DNA of 64,000 nucleotides from Sinorhizobium numidicum (GCF_029892045.1 NZ_CP120368.1:2977501-3041500), one strand, 5' to 3'. Numbered from the stretch's first letter, positions 33,896 through 43,501 are shown. The notes: a model not told the origin generated them from the letters alone. A program made the numbers and translations.

Positions 33896-34453
33896 TTACG
33901 GCTGCAGTTCGACATCCCAGTAGAGATAATCCATCCAGCTTTCGTGGAGATGGTTCGGCGGGAAAAGCCGGCCATTATTGTGCAGATCCTGCACCGTCGG
34001 CTGGTATGGCTTTTGATGCGGAAACATGTGCGCCTGCTTTGGCAATTTGCTGCCCTTGCGCAGGTTGCAGGGCGAACAGGCTGCGACGACGTTTTCCCAG
34101 GTGGTCTGGCCGCCGTGAGCGCGGGGCACCACATGGTCGAACGTCAGATCGTCCGGTGATCCGCAATATTGGCATTCGAATTTGTCGCGCAGGAAAACAT
34201 TGAACCGGGTGAAGGCCGGATGGCGCGACGGTTGAACATAGCTCTTGAGACAGACGACGCTCGGCAGACGCATCGAGAAGCTTGGCGAAGAGACGGAATG
34301 TTCGTATTCGGCGAGAATAATCACACGGTCGAGAAAGACCGCCTTGATCGCGTCCTGCCAGGACCAGAGCGACAAGGGATAATAACTCAGCGGCCGGTAA
34401 TCGGCGTTCAGCACGAGCGCCGGTAGGGCCTGAGGTGAGACTGCAATCGTCAA
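33896..34453 (-). CDS. HNH endonuclease
   Basis: 185 aa. The HNH motif with zinc Cys pairs is visible: CQYCGSPDDLTFDHVVPRAH and VVAACSPCNLRKGSK. The N-terminus ALVLNADYRPLSYYPLSLWS is typical of a widespread chromosomal HNH family of unknown role. The start is a TTG with AGGAG 7 bases upstream. There are no mobile-element neighbours, so a housekeeping nuclease is more likely than a homing enzyme. Confidence 0.9.
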   Translation of the reverse strand: MTIAVSPQALPALVLNADYRPLSYYPLSLWSWQDAIKAVFLDRVIILAEYEHSVSSPSFSMRLPSVVCLKSYVQPSRHPAFTRFNVFLRDKFECQYCGSPDDLTFDHVVPRAHGGQTTWENVVAACSPCNLRKGSKLPKQAHMFPHQKPYQPTVQDLHNNGRLFPPNHLHESWMDYLYWDVELQP

Positions 34454-34558
34454 GCGTATTCTCCTGATCGATTCGGCATCTGCACTTCTATATTAGGCGC
34501 GTTGCGACAGGATTGTGAAGCCACAAAGAAAAACGGAACGAAGGATTCGCTTTTTCCT

Positions 34559-35206
34559 TCAAGGCGTCACAGGAAGCGCATCGCGCCGCATTTCTCGCGC
34601 GTAATAGGCCCAGAAGAGCCGTGCGGCGACGCTACGCCAGGGAGACCAGGAGGCGGCGAGCGAATCGATCTCGCCAGTGGTTGGGCGCAGGTCGAAACCG
34701 AGCGCATGGCCGATGGCGTTCTGCAGCGCCACATCGCCGGATGGAAAGACGTCCGGGTGACCGGCACAGAAGAGCAGGTAGACTTCCGCGGTCCAACGGC
34801 CGACACCCTTGATCGCCGTCAACTCATGGATGGCGGCCGTTGCCTCGACGTCGCAGATTGCATCGAGATCGATCTCACCGGCAACGGCAGCGGCCGCGAC
34901 GCGCCGCAACGTGTCGGCCTTGGCACGAGAAAGCCCGAGAAGCCGGCAATCATCGTCGTCGAGCGACAGCACGGCGTCAGCGCTGATCTCGCCGAGCGAC
35001 GCTTCCATGCGCTTCCATATGGCGGCGGCACTCGGCTTTGAGACCATTTGCGAAACGATGATATTTGCAAGCCCGCGATAGCCCGGATCGGTCCGCCTGA
35101 GCGGCACGGGTCCCGCCTTGGCAATGACGTGCTCGAGACGGGCATCGAGCATAACCAGACCGGCAAGACCGGCCTCGATATCCTCGTGTGTCCGTATGAT
35201 ACGCAT
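34559..35206 (-). CDS. DNA-3-methyladenine glycosylase II (AlkA-like, HhH-GPD)
   Basis: Base-excision repair enzyme for alkylated purines. It is 215 aa from MRIIRTHEDIEAGL, with GGAGG just upstream. The helix-hairpin-helix is LTAIKGVGRWTAEVYLLFCA and the catalytic Asp is in PSGDVAL. It lacks the extra N-terminal domain of E. coli AlkA. It diverges from gluQRS with a 54-base gap. Confidence 0.92.
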   Translation of the reverse strand: MRIIRTHEDIEAGLAGLVMLDARLEHVIAKAGPVPLRRTDPGYRGLANIIVSQMVSKPSAAAIWKRMEASLGEISADAVLSLDDDDCRLLGLSRAKADTLRRVAAAAVAGEIDLDAICDVEATAAIHELTAIKGVGRWTAEVYLLFCAGHPDVFPSGDVALQNAIGHALGFDLRPTTGEIDSLAASWSPWRSVAARLFWAYYAREMRRDALPVTP

Positions 35207-35260
35207 GCATCCTCCAAAAAGCGGATGACCTTTATATTGCTTCCATGTCAAAGGGAAACA

Positions 35261-36148
35261 ATGCCCCGATCATCGCCAGAACAACCCGTTTTCCGTTTCG
35301 CGCCAAGTCCGAACGGCCTCCTGCATCTCGGCCATGCCCTGTCCGCGATCATCAATCACGACATGGCAGCGGCGGCTGGCGGGCGCTTCCTGCTGAGGAT
35401 CGAGGACATCGACGTCAAGCGCTGCCGACCGGAATTCGAGGCGGCGATCTTCGAAGACCTCGCCTGGCTGGGGCTCAGTTGGGAGCAGCCGGTGCGGCGC
35501 CAATCCGAACATTTGGATCTCTATGCGGCAGCACTTCAGCGCCTGAGGGGATTGGGCGTGGTCTATCCCTCGGTCATGACCCGCGGCGAGATCAAGGCGG
35601 CGGTGGCCGCAGCGGAAGCGGGCGGGAAGATCTGGCCGCGCGATCCGGACGGAACGCCGCTCTATCCCGGCGACGAACGCAACTTGCCTCCAAGCGAGCA
35701 AGCCGTCCTGCTCGCCGGCGACCGGCCATACGCCTGGCGACTCGACGTGGCGAAAGCAGTCGACCTCGTTGCGGAAACGCTGACGTGGATCGAAACCGGT
35801 GCCGGTCCGGCCGGTGAAACAGGCGTGATTACAGCCGATCCCGCCGCCTGGGGCGACGTCATTCTCTCGCGTTCGGACGCGCCTTCGAGCTATCACCTCT
35901 CAGTCGTCGTCGATGACGCGCTGCAGGGTGTGGCTCATGTCGTGCGCGGCCGCGACCTCTATCATGCGACCTCGGTCCATCGTTTGCTCCAGCGCCTTCT
36001 CGATCTGCCGGAGCCGATCTATCACCATCACCGCCTTATCCTCGGCCCGGACGGGCGGAAATTGTCGAAGAGCAGCCAGGACACCGGCATCGCCGCCTTC
36101 CGCGCCGCAGGGCGCTCGCCGGCAGAGGTCCGGGCGATGGTTCTGTGA
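35261..36148 (+). CDS. gluQRS: tRNA glutamyl-Q(34) synthetase
   Basis: Attaches Glu to queuosine in tRNA-Asp. It is 295 aa and lacks an anticodon-binding domain, like the family. HLGH is at 22-25 in FAPSPNGLLHLGH and KLSKS in GPDGRKLSKSSQD. The region that carries zinc-binding Cys in E. coli (here VVYPSVMTRGEIKAAV) has none, so the zinc site is absent. The start is chosen at ATG 35261, with AGGG upstream. Confidence 0.93.
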   Translation: MPRSSPEQPVFRFAPSPNGLLHLGHALSAIINHDMAAAAGGRFLLRIEDIDVKRCRPEFEAAIFEDLAWLGLSWEQPVRRQSEHLDLYAAALQRLRGLGVVYPSVMTRGEIKAAVAAAEAGGKIWPRDPDGTPLYPGDERNLPPSEQAVLLAGDRPYAWRLDVAKAVDLVAETLTWIETGAGPAGETGVITADPAAWGDVILSRSDAPSSYHLSVVVDDALQGVAHVVRGRDLYHATSVHRLLQRLLDLPEPIYHHHRLILGPDGRKLSKSSQDTGIAAFRAAGRSPAEVRAMVL

Positions 36149-36155
36149 GCCGCGC

Positions 36156-37082
36156 TCATTCGTCCCGTGTCGCCTGGAACCTGCGCATCACCATGCGCTT
36201 GACCTTGTACTTCAGGATCGCCGCGTTGATCTCTGCGCCGATGATGAAGATCGCGCCGATCATGTAGAGGAAGACCAGAACGATCATGATCGAGGCGAGC
36301 CCGGCATATGTCGCGACATAATTCGAGAAGTTTGCGAGATAAGAGGCGAAGGCATAGGCGCCCACCGACCATAAGAAGAGCGTCAGGACGATGCCGGGCA
36401 GCACGTCGACCACCTTGCGATGGCCAGCAGGCAGCCACAGATGTGACACGAGCAGCCCTATCGTCACCAGCACCAGCGCCAGTGTCAGCCCCCAGTTATT
36501 GGCGGTGGCGAGCAGGGTGTCGAGCCAAGGCAGCCATTGATCGGCGTTGCGGACCGCCAGCGGCACGGCGACGAGCAGAACGCTGACCACCGCAAGGATG
36601 AGCACTCCGGCGAGCACGAAGGCAAGGCTGGCAAGCCTGGTCACGTACCAGGAACGGCTTTCTGCCACCCTATAGGCGCGGTTGAGCGCGATCCGGAGCG
36701 CTTCGACGCCGTTCGAGGCGAAATAGGCGGCCGTAAGTACGGAAATGGTGAGCAGCCCCCCGCGCGGAATGGTGAGCACCTCTATGACTTCATCGGCGAG
36801 GGGCTTGGCAATCGATGCTGGCCAGGCGTCGAAAATCAGGTGAACGGCGGTCGACGCGAACTGGTCGGCGCCCAAAAAGCTGCCAAGCGCGGTGCCGAAG
36901 ATCAGGAAGGGAAAAATCGCCATGAGCGAGGACAAAGCCACGTGGCTCGCCATCGCCCATCCATCGTCCTCGCTGAAATGCCAGAGCGCATCGAACACGA
37001 CCTTCCAGATGATGCGAACGAATCCCGGCATTCCGTCTCCGAGTGTAGCTGCCCGTGCTTCTTCGCTCGGATCGGCCGGCAT
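36156..37082 (-). CDS. YihY/BrkB-family inner-membrane protein
   Basis: 308 aa from the ATG at 37082; a GTG at 37133 would add 17 residues. Six membrane segments are evident, with the family motifs ASHVALSSLMAIFPFLIF and ASNGVEALRIALNRAYRV. The family was once called ribonuclease BN but is a membrane protein of uncertain function. It converges with gluQRS. Confidence 0.9.
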   Translation of the reverse strand: MPADPSEEARAATLGDGMPGFVRIIWKVVFDALWHFSEDDGWAMASHVALSSLMAIFPFLIFGTALGSFLGADQFASTAVHLIFDAWPASIAKPLADEVIEVLTIPRGGLLTISVLTAAYFASNGVEALRIALNRAYRVAESRSWYVTRLASLAFVLAGVLILAVVSVLLVAVPLAVRNADQWLPWLDTLLATANNWGLTLALVLVTIGLLVSHLWLPAGHRKVVDVLPGIVLTLFLWSVGAYAFASYLANFSNYVATYAGLASIMIVLVFLYMIGAIFIIGAEINAAILKYKVKRMVMRRFQATRDE

Positions 37083-37203
37083 GGCGCCTTGTAGCGGCGC
37101 GCATCCTGCCCTCTCAAGCACCGGGCGCGGCACGCGCTATCCCAATTGTATCCCAACGATGAATATGGGAAACGAGGGCTGGATTTCTACAGGAATCGAC
37201 CGA

Positions 37204-38037
37204 ATGCCCGATCGCCCCACCATCATTGTGACCGGCTGTTCTTCCGGCATTGGCGCCTTTTGTGCCCGGGCATTGAAGAGAGACGATTGGCGCGTGTTCG
37301 CGACTGTGCGCCGACCGGAGGATCAGGCCGAGCTGGAGCACGAAGGCATCGAAACCTTCATCATGGACTACACCAAACCGGAGACGATCGCCGCCCTGTT
37401 CGAGGCCGTGATGGCGCGCTCCGGCGGGCGCATCGATGCCCTGTTCAACAACGGTGCCTATGGTCAGGCCGGAGCAGTCGAAGACCTGCCGACCGAAGCA
37501 TTGCGCCTGCAGCTCGAAACCAACGTCATCGGCTGGCATGACCTGACGCGCCGGGTCATTCCGTCAATGCGGGCTCGAGGCCACGGCCGCATCGTGCAGT
37601 GCTCTTCCATCCTCGGCATTGTCCCCTATCGCTGGCGGGGCGCCTACAATGCCTCGAAGTTCGCGCTCGAGGCTCTTTCCCTGACATTGCGGATGGAACT
37701 CGCCGGCAGCGGCATCGAGGTCAGCCTGATCGAGCCGGGCCCGATCGCATCGAAATTCACCGCCAACGCCCTCCCCTACATCGAGCGCTTCATCGACCTC
37801 AAGAATTCCGTCCATCGCGTGGAATATGAACGCCAGATGCGGCGACTGCGCGGCGAGAGCAAGCCGGCACCCGGCAAGCTTGGGCCCGAGGCCGTTTACG
37901 TCGTGTTGAAACATGCTTTGACGGCGCGCCGGCCGAGGCCCCATTATATAGTGACAAGGCCCGCCAAACAGGGCGCGCTGTTGAAAAGGCTCCTGCCGGC
38001 GACATTGTTCTATCGCATTATCGGCCGGCTCGGTTGA
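37204..38037 (+). CDS. short-chain dehydrogenase/reductase
   Basis: 277 aa from MPDRPTIIVTGCSSGIGAFC (TGxxxGIG cofactor motif), with NNGAYG and the active-site YNASK (AYNASKFALEALSLTLRMEL). The preceding Ser is in CSSILG. Pro-Gly in LIEPGPIASKF completes the classical SDR pattern. AGGAAT 7 bases before the ATG supports the start. The substrate is unknown. It heads a tight run with the HIG1, adenosyltransferase and rhomboid genes. Confidence 0.92.
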   Translation: MPDRPTIIVTGCSSGIGAFCARALKRDDWRVFATVRRPEDQAELEHEGIETFIMDYTKPETIAALFEAVMARSGGRIDALFNNGAYGQAGAVEDLPTEALRLQLETNVIGWHDLTRRVIPSMRARGHGRIVQCSSILGIVPYRWRGAYNASKFALEALSLTLRMELAGSGIEVSLIEPGPIASKFTANALPYIERFIDLKNSVHRVEYERQMRRLRGESKPAPGKLGPEAVYVVLKHALTARRPRPHYIVTRPAKQGALLKRLLPATLFYRIIGRLG

Positions 38038-38060
38038 TCGAATTTATAAGGAATTACGCC

Positions 38061-38264
38061 ATGCCCAGTTTCTTTACCGGACTGACCCTGCTTGTCATGG
38101 GCCTGGTTGCGATCGTGCTTATCCGCGGCCTGTTGAACATGGCCAGGGGCGGTAGCGGCAGCACCTCCAACAAGCTGATGCAGGCGCGCGTGCTGCTGCA
38201 AGCGATCGCTCTCGTGCTGATCATGCTGACGCTGTGGGTCACCGGCGGCGGCCGCCCAAGCTGA
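38061..38264 (+). CDS. HIG1-domain twin-transmembrane protein
   Basis: 67 aa from MPSFFTGLTLLVMGLVAIVL, with two membrane helices joined by the polar NMARGGSGSTSNKLMQARVL loop, which matches HIG_1_N proteins. Mitochondrial relatives associate with cytochrome c oxidase; a similar role here is inferred. A TAAGGAATT site precedes the start. Confidence 0.88.
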   Translation: MPSFFTGLTLLVMGLVAIVLIRGLLNMARGGSGSTSNKLMQARVLLQAIALVLIMLTLWVTGGGRPS

Positions 38265-38281
38265 GGATAAGCGAAAGCACG

Positions 38282-38860
38282 ATGGTCAAGCTCAACAAGA
38301 TCTATACCAGGACCGGCGACGACGGCACGACCGGTCTCGTCACCGGCCGGCGCCGCTCCAAGAGCGATCTAAGGGTGGAGGCCTATGGCGCCGTCGACGA
38401 GGCGAACGCCTTCGTCGGTCTCGCACGCCAGCACACCGGCAGCATAGCCGATCTCGATGCGATGCTGATGCGCATCCAGAACGACCTTTTCGATCTGGGC
38501 GCGGATTTGGCAACGCCGGATACCGGCGAAAAGCAGGAGTACGAGCCGCTCCGGATCGTCGCTTCCCAGGTTGCGCGGCTCGAAGAGGAGATCGACCGGC
38601 TGAATGCGGACCTCGAACCCTTACGATCCTTCGTGCTGCCTGCCGGCAGCGCCGCCTCGGCGGCCCTGCACGCCGCCCGCACCATTGCCAGGCGGGCTGA
38701 ACGGCAAATGGTAGCGCTCGCCGAAACCGAGGGCGAAACCGTCAGCCGTGAAGCGGTCGCCTATGTCAACCGGCTTTCCGATTTCCTGTTCGTCGCCGCC
38801 CGCTGGGCGAACGACAAGGGGCGCGCCGATGTTCTTTGGATTCCGGGAAAGAACAGATAA
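38282..38860 (+). CDS. cob(I)yrinic acid a,c-diamide adenosyltransferase (PduO type)
   Basis: Makes adenosylcobalamin from ATP and corrinoid. It is 192 aa. The ATP-binding N-terminus is KIYTRTGDDGTTGLVTGRR, followed by VEAYGAVDEANAFVGLAR and the C-terminal YVNRLSDFLFVAAR. It starts 17 bases after the HIG1 gene and probably belongs to the same transcript. Confidence 0.94.
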   Translation: MVKLNKIYTRTGDDGTTGLVTGRRRSKSDLRVEAYGAVDEANAFVGLARQHTGSIADLDAMLMRIQNDLFDLGADLATPDTGEKQEYEPLRIVASQVARLEEEIDRLNADLEPLRSFVLPAGSAASAALHAARTIARRAERQMVALAETEGETVSREAVAYVNRLSDFLFVAARWANDKGRADVLWIPGKNR

Positions 38861-38885
38861 GTCGAGAATCGGGCTCGGGGGTCGC

Positions 38886-39677
38886 ATGTTCATACCGCTT
38901 CACGACAGGAACACCCTGAAGCACATAAAGATGCAATACGTGACGATCACGCTGATCGTCATCAACATTGTCGCGTGGCTGATCACCGGGCCGATCGCCA
39001 CGGAAGAATTCGCAAACGCCACCGTGCTCGGGCTCGGCTACATCCCGGCGATCGTTTTCGATTACGCCATGCTCGATCCTTCCCTCGTGATCGTCCCGGA
39101 CGAATTCACCTTCGTCACCTATTCTTTTTTGCATGGCGATTTCATGCATCTGGCGATGAACATGCTGTTTCTCTGGGTTTTCGGCGACAATGTCGAGGAC
39201 GCGCTGGGGCACTTCCGCTTCCTTGTCTTCTATCTGCTGTGTGCCGCCGCGGGAGCGCTTGCGCATGGGCTCATCGATCCGGCCTCGGAAGCACCGCTGA
39301 TCGGTGCCTCCGGCGCCATCTCCGGCGTCGTTGCCGCCTATTTCCTGCTGCATCCGAAGGTGCGGGTCTGGGTGCTCGTGCTTTTCCGCATTCCGCTGCC
39401 CCTGCCCGCCGCCATTCCGCTCGCCTTCTGGATCGGCCAACAGTTTTTCATGCTGGTGGTCGATCCCGGCAGCGGCGTTTCCTGGAGTGCCCATGTCGGC
39501 GGTATCGTTGCCGGGCTGCTGCTTGTTGTCGTTTTGCGACGTAGCGGCGTGCCGCTTTTCGATCGCACCATCGTCAGCCCGCGTGCCGTCGAGCACCAAA
39601 CCCTGACAGCCGATGTGGCCGGCACGCCGATACCGGACAGCAGAAAGCGGCCCACTCCGTGGGGCCGCCCAACCTGA
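38886..39677 (+). CDS. rhomboid family intramembrane serine protease
   Basis: 263 aa, with about six membrane helices. The catalytic Ser142 lies in GASG (IGASGAISG) and the partner His in SAHVGGIVAG; HLAMNMLFLWVFG supplies the oxyanion Asn. The C-terminal 35 residues are polar. The start MFIPLHDRNTLKHIK is the typical alphaproteobacterial one. The substrate is unknown. Confidence 0.92.
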   Translation: MFIPLHDRNTLKHIKMQYVTITLIVINIVAWLITGPIATEEFANATVLGLGYIPAIVFDYAMLDPSLVIVPDEFTFVTYSFLHGDFMHLAMNMLFLWVFGDNVEDALGHFRFLVFYLLCAAAGALAHGLIDPASEAPLIGASGAISGVVAAYFLLHPKVRVWVLVLFRIPLPLPAAIPLAFWIGQQFFMLVVDPGSGVSWSAHVGGIVAGLLLVVVLRRSGVPLFDRTIVSPRAVEHQTLTADVAGTPIPDSRKRPTPWGRPT

Positions 39678-39804
39678 AGACCGATCGGAACATTACCAGG
39701 TTCGGCTCGATATAAATTGCAATTTCAATGGATTGCCCGCTCCGTTAGACCCCGCAAGATGCCCGTCTCCAGTGATCTCGGCTTCCTCTTGTCAGATTCG
39801 TCTC

Positions 39805-39825
39805 TTACGTGTACGTAAACGTTAA
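39805..39825. promoter_or_regulatory. palindromic operator candidate upstream of etfB
   Basis: TTACGT-GT-ACGTAA (39805-39818) is a perfect inverted repeat, extended by ACGTTAA so that ACGT occurs three times. It lies about 150 bases before etfB. ACGT-containing palindromes of this sort are bound by MerR-family LiuR-type or TetR-type regulators of acyl-CoA catabolism; the assignment is inference. Confidence 0.4.
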
Positions 39826-39969
39826 TGAAAATCCCGGGCTTATATCGATTTAGCTTTGTGAGCGGCGATTGTAATTGGAGAAAAAACGCGTATCGATGTC
39901 GCCAACCGACAATCAGGCCGCTTTGTTAAGGCGCATTTTCCTGCAAAAGTTCCTGGAGGGAAAGAATCC

Positions 39970-40719
39970 ATGAAAATACTCGTGACGGTGAAACGGGTCG
40001 TCGACTTCAATGTCAAGATCCGGGTGAAGGCGGACGGATCGGGCGTCGAGCTTGCCAATGTGAAGATGTCGATGAACCCGTTCGACGAGATCTCGGTCGA
40101 AGAGGCGCTCAGGCTCAAGGAAGCCGGCAAGGCCTCGGAAGTGGTCGTCGTCTCGATCGGCCCGGCCAAGGCCGAAGAGACGCTCCGCACCGCGCTTGCC
40201 ATGGGTGCCGACCGGGCGATCCTGGTCGAGACCGAGGACCAGGTGGAGCCGCTCACCGTGGCCAAGATCGTCAAGGGTGTTGCCGAGGCCGAGCAGCCGG
40301 GGCTGATCATCGTCGGCAAGCAGGCGATCGACGACGATTCGAACCAGACCGGCCAGATGCTGTCGGCGCTGCTCGGCTGGGCGCAGGGCACTTTTGCCTC
40401 GAAGGTCGAGATCGCTGACGGCAAGGCGAATGTCACGCGCGAAGTCGATGGCGGACTGCAGACGGTGGAGCTGAAGCTGCCGGCGGTCGTCACCACCGAC
40501 TTGCGCCTGAACGAGCCGCGTTACGCCTCGCTGCCGAACATCATGAAGGCGAAAAAGAAGCCGCTCGACAGACACACCCCGGCCGACTTCGGCGTCGACA
40601 CGACGCCGCGGCTGAAAGTTCTGAAGACGGAAGAACCGTCGGGCCGCAAGGCCGGCATCAAGGTCAAGTCGGTCGCCGAGCTCGTCGAGAAGCTCAAGAC
40701 CGAGGCCGGCGTACTTTAG
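39970..40719 (+). CDS. etfB: electron transfer flavoprotein beta subunit
   Basis: Takes electrons from acyl-CoA dehydrogenases to the ETF-quinone oxidoreductase; binds AMP. It is 249 aa, beginning [20 protein letters not shown], with the signature [20 protein letters not shown] and [29 protein letters not shown] site precedes the ATG. It is followed by etfA after 116 bases that contain a palindrome. Confidence 0.97.
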   Translation: MKILVTVKRVVDFNVKIRVKADGSGVELANVKMSMNPFDEISVEEALRLKEAGKASEVVVVSIGPAKAEETLRTALAMGADRAILVETEDQVEPLTVAKIVKGVAEAEQPGLIIVGKQAIDDDSNQTGQMLSALLGWAQGTFASKVEIADGKANVTREVDGGLQTVELKLPAVVTTDLRLNEPRYASLPNIMKAKKKPLDRHTPADFGVDTTPRLKVLKTEEPSGRKAGIKVKSVAELVEKLKTEAGVL

Positions 40720-40766
40720 TTCATGCGTCCGGAAAGTTGGAACCGGTTTCCGGACAAACGCATGAA
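40720..40766. repeat. palindromic element between etfB and etfA
   Basis: TTCATGCGT and ACGCATGAA flank CCGGAAA and TTTCCGG, giving a long imperfect hairpin that begins right after the etfB stop. It could be a mobile palindrome or an mRNA-processing or stability element that sets the EtfB:EtfA ratio. Confidence 0.6.
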
Positions 40767-40835
40767 CCACGTAAGAATCCTCGAGCTCCGATCCGGAACG
40801 GATCGTTGAGCTCAAACCGAAAGGGAGATTTCACC

Positions 40836-41765
40836 ATGGCCATTCTGCTTCTGGCTGACCACGACACCAGCCACCTTTCCGACCAGACCGCCAAGGCACT
40901 GACGGCGGCCACGAAAATCGGCGGCGATATCCACGTGCTCGTTGCCGGTTCCGGCGTCAAGGCAGTCGCCGAGCAGGCGGCGAAGCTTTCCGGTGTCGCC
41001 AAGGTGCTGGTCGCCGACGATGCCTCGCTCGCCCACAGTCTCGCCGAGCCGCTCGCCGCCCTCGTGGTCTCGCTCGCCGGCTCATACGACACGCTGATTG
41101 CCGCCGCCACCTCGGTCGGCAAGAACGTCATGCCGCGCGTTGCGGCTCTGCTTGACGTCGCGCAGGTCTCAGAGATCATCGAAGTCGTCTCGTCCGATAC
41201 GTTCAAGCGGCCGATCTATGCCGGCAACGCCATCCAGACGGTGCAGACGAGCGAGCCGAAGACGGTCATCACCGTGCGCACCGCCTCGTTTGCCGCCGCG
41301 CCGGAAGGTGGCGCGGCACCGGTCGAGACGGTTGCCGCCGCGGCGAACCCGGGCCTTTCCAGCCACGTCTCCGATGCGCTGTCGTCCTCCGACCGGCCGG
41401 AACTGACCTCGGCGAAGATCATCATCTCCGGCGGCCGGGCACTCGGTTCCTCGGAAAAATTCAAGGAAGTGATCCTGCCGGTCGCCGACAAGCTCGGCGC
41501 CGCGGTCGGTGCCAGCCGTGCCGCCGTCGATGCCGGCTATGCGCCGAACGACTGGCAGGTCGGCCAGACCGGCAAGGTGGTCGCCCCCGACCTCTACATC
41601 GCCTGCGGCATCTCCGGTGCGATCCAGCACCTCGCCGGCATGAAGGATTCGAAGGTGATCGTCGCCATCAACAAGGACGAGGAAGCGCCGATCTTCCAGG
41701 TCGCCGATTACGGCCTAGTCGCCGATCTCTTCGACGCCCTGCCGGAGCTCGAAAAGGCGCTTTAA
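40836..41765 (+). CDS. etfA: electron transfer flavoprotein alpha subunit
   Basis: FAD-binding partner of EtfB. It is 309 aa from [20 protein letters not shown]. The C-terminal FAD domain carries [20 protein letters not shown] and [20 protein letters not shown], the ETF-alpha signature. A GGGAG site precedes the start. It ends near an intrinsic terminator. Confidence 0.97.
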   Translation: MAILLLADHDTSHLSDQTAKALTAATKIGGDIHVLVAGSGVKAVAEQAAKLSGVAKVLVADDASLAHSLAEPLAALVVSLAGSYDTLIAAATSVGKNVMPRVAALLDVAQVSEIIEVVSSDTFKRPIYAGNAIQTVQTSEPKTVITVRTASFAAAPEGGAAPVETVAAAANPGLSSHVSDALSSSDRPELTSAKIIISGGRALGSSEKFKEVILPVADKLGAAVGASRAAVDAGYAPNDWQVGQTGKVVAPDLYIACGISGAIQHLAGMKDSKVIVAINKDEEAPIFQVADYGLVADLFDALPELEKAL

Positions 41766-41825
41766 GCAACGCGAGCGCCGGCACGAAAACGCTGGAAAAA
41801 GCGCCGACTTGGCATTAACAATCGT

Positions 41826-41856
41826 ACCGGGCCCGGCTCAGTCGGCCCGGTATTTT
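41826..41856 (+). terminator. terminator after etfA
   Basis: An 8-bp perfect stem, ACCGGGCC with GGCCCGGT over a 10-base loop, is followed by ATTTTC. It lies between etfA and the dehydrogenase gene. Confidence 0.65.
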
Positions 41857-41910
41857 CGTGTCCGCGACAGTATAGCTGCCGGAAACTCTTGTGGGTGGAT
41901 ATTCGCTTCG

Positions 41911-42783
41911 ATGATCAAGACGATCGGAATTATAGGCGCCGGGCAGATGGGCTGCGGCATTGCCCATGTTTCGGCAACCGCCGGGTACAAGGTGCAGCTC
42001 TACGATCTCGCCGCAGATCGCATCGAGGCCGGATTGGCGACCATCAACGGCAATCTCGCCCGTCAGGTTTCTTCCGGCAAGATGACCGACGAGGACCGCA
42101 AGAAGGCGCTGTCCCTGATCAAGGGCTCGGCCGACATCAATGATCTGTCGCAGGCAGACCTCGTCGTCGAGGCGGTGACGGAAGACGAAACGGTAAAACG
42201 GAAGATCTACGGCCAGGTTTGCCCGATAATGAAGCCGGAGGCGCTTCTCGCGACCAACACCTCTTCGCTCTCCATTACGCGGCTCGCTTCCGCGACCGAT
42301 CGCCCCGAACGCTTCATGGGCATCCACTTCATGAATCCGGTTCCGGTGATGAAACTGGTGGAGCTGGTGCGCGGCATCGCGACGGACGAAGAAACCTTCA
42401 AGGCGGCAAAGGAGTTCGTCGCGCGCCTCGACAAAACCGTCACGGTCGCCGAGGACTTCCCCGCCTTCATCGTCAACCGCATCCTGCTGCCGATGATCAA
42501 CGAGGCGATCTATACGCTTTATGAGGGTGTCGGCACGGTCGATGCCATCGACACGGCGATGAAACTCGGCGCCAATCATCCGATGGGGCCGCTGCAGCTT
42601 GCGGACTTCATCGGCCTCGATACCTGTCTTTCGATCATGCAGGTGCTGCATGACGGCCTGGCCGATTCGAAGTACCGCCCCTGCCCGCTTCTGGTGAAAT
42701 ATGTCGAGGCCGGCTGGCTCGGCCGCAAGTCCGGCCGCGGCTTCTATGATTATCGCGGCGACGTCCCCGTACCGACCCGCTGA
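41911..42783 (+). CDS. 3-hydroxybutyryl-CoA dehydrogenase
   Basis: Interconverts 3-hydroxyacyl-CoA and acetoacetyl-CoA with NAD(P). It is 290 aa from MIKTIGIIGAGQMGCGIAHV (Rossmann motif), with NTSSLSITRLA, the catalytic His in GIHFMNPVPVMKLVEL, and NHPMGPLQLADFIGLD. Its place after etfBA fits fatty-acid or PHB-cycle metabolism. A separate promoter is likely because a terminator precedes it. Confidence 0.95.
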   Translation: MIKTIGIIGAGQMGCGIAHVSATAGYKVQLYDLAADRIEAGLATINGNLARQVSSGKMTDEDRKKALSLIKGSADINDLSQADLVVEAVTEDETVKRKIYGQVCPIMKPEALLATNTSSLSITRLASATDRPERFMGIHFMNPVPVMKLVELVRGIATDEETFKAAKEFVARLDKTVTVAEDFPAFIVNRILLPMINEAIYTLYEGVGTVDAIDTAMKLGANHPMGPLQLADFIGLDTCLSIMQVLHDGLADSKYRPCPLLVKYVEAGWLGRKSGRGFYDYRGDVPVPTR

Positions 42784-42801
42784 CCGGTCTGCGTAGCAAG
42801 C

Positions 42802-43476
42802 TTAGCTGCCTACGGGTGCAGACAGTGCCGCCTGGATCAGAGCCTTCGCGTCGTTGCTGTCCCAGGCGGCGGGTCCGTTCATCGAGCCGATCAGGCAGCC
42901 CTTCTCGTCGAGCAGCAAGGTGGCGGGAAGGCCGAAGGCGAGGCCTTCCTTCTTCATCGCGTTGAAGACCCCCATCGAAGCATCGCGATAGTAGCGCAGC
43001 TCATGGACGCCGGTCTCGTCGAGAAACGCCTTGGGCTTTTCGTCGTCGCCCGTATCGATGTTGATGGCGACCACCTCGAAACGATCGCCGCCGAACGCCT
43101 TTTGCAATTCGTTCAATGCCGGCATCTCCTCCCGGCAGGGCAAGCACCAGGTTGCCCAGAGGTTGACGAGAACCGTCTTGCCGGCAAAGGCCGCAAGCGT
43201 CAGCGGTTTACTGTCCGGGCCATTAAAATTGAGGCCGATCGAACGTGGCTGGGCGGCGGGCGTCATCGCCGCGACCTGGCCGCGCATCAGCGGCGTCAGC
43301 GCTGCGATCTTCTGCGCCGCAAACGGACAGCTTTGGTTCTCCGCCGTTTGCGCCATGCCGCCATTGCCAGACCCGGTGTCCTTCACGTATACCGCAGCCG
43401 CGCCCGCGATCACGCCGAAAAGCGCGGCGAGCGCGAACAATTTCACGGCCGGAGGACGTTTCTTCTGGTCTGGCAT
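42802..43476 (-). CDS. tlpA: thiol:disulfide interchange protein TlpA-like
   Basis: Membrane-anchored periplasmic thioredoxin used in cytochrome oxidase and cytochrome c maturation. It is 224 aa from [20 protein letters not shown]; a TTGGAGA site sits before this ATG. The membrane anchor is at about 11-30. The active site CLPC (111-114) lies in [20 protein letters not shown], and the cis-Pro is in [13 protein letters not shown]. Two extra Cys (C50, and CLIG near the end) match rhizobial TlpA. It diverges from argH with only 25 bases between starts. Confidence 0.9.
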   Translation of the reverse strand: MPDQKKRPPAVKLFALAALFGVIAGAAAVYVKDTGSGNGGMAQTAENQSCPFAAQKIAALTPLMRGQVAAMTPAAQPRSIGLNFNGPDSKPLTLAAFAGKTVLVNLWATWCLPCREEMPALNELQKAFGGDRFEVVAINIDTGDDEKPKAFLDETGVHELRYYRDASMGVFNAMKKEGLAFGLPATLLLDEKGCLIGSMNGPAAWDSNDAKALIQAALSAPVGS

Positions 43477-43501
43477 TTCATTCTCCAAGGCGGGCATCCT
43501 C

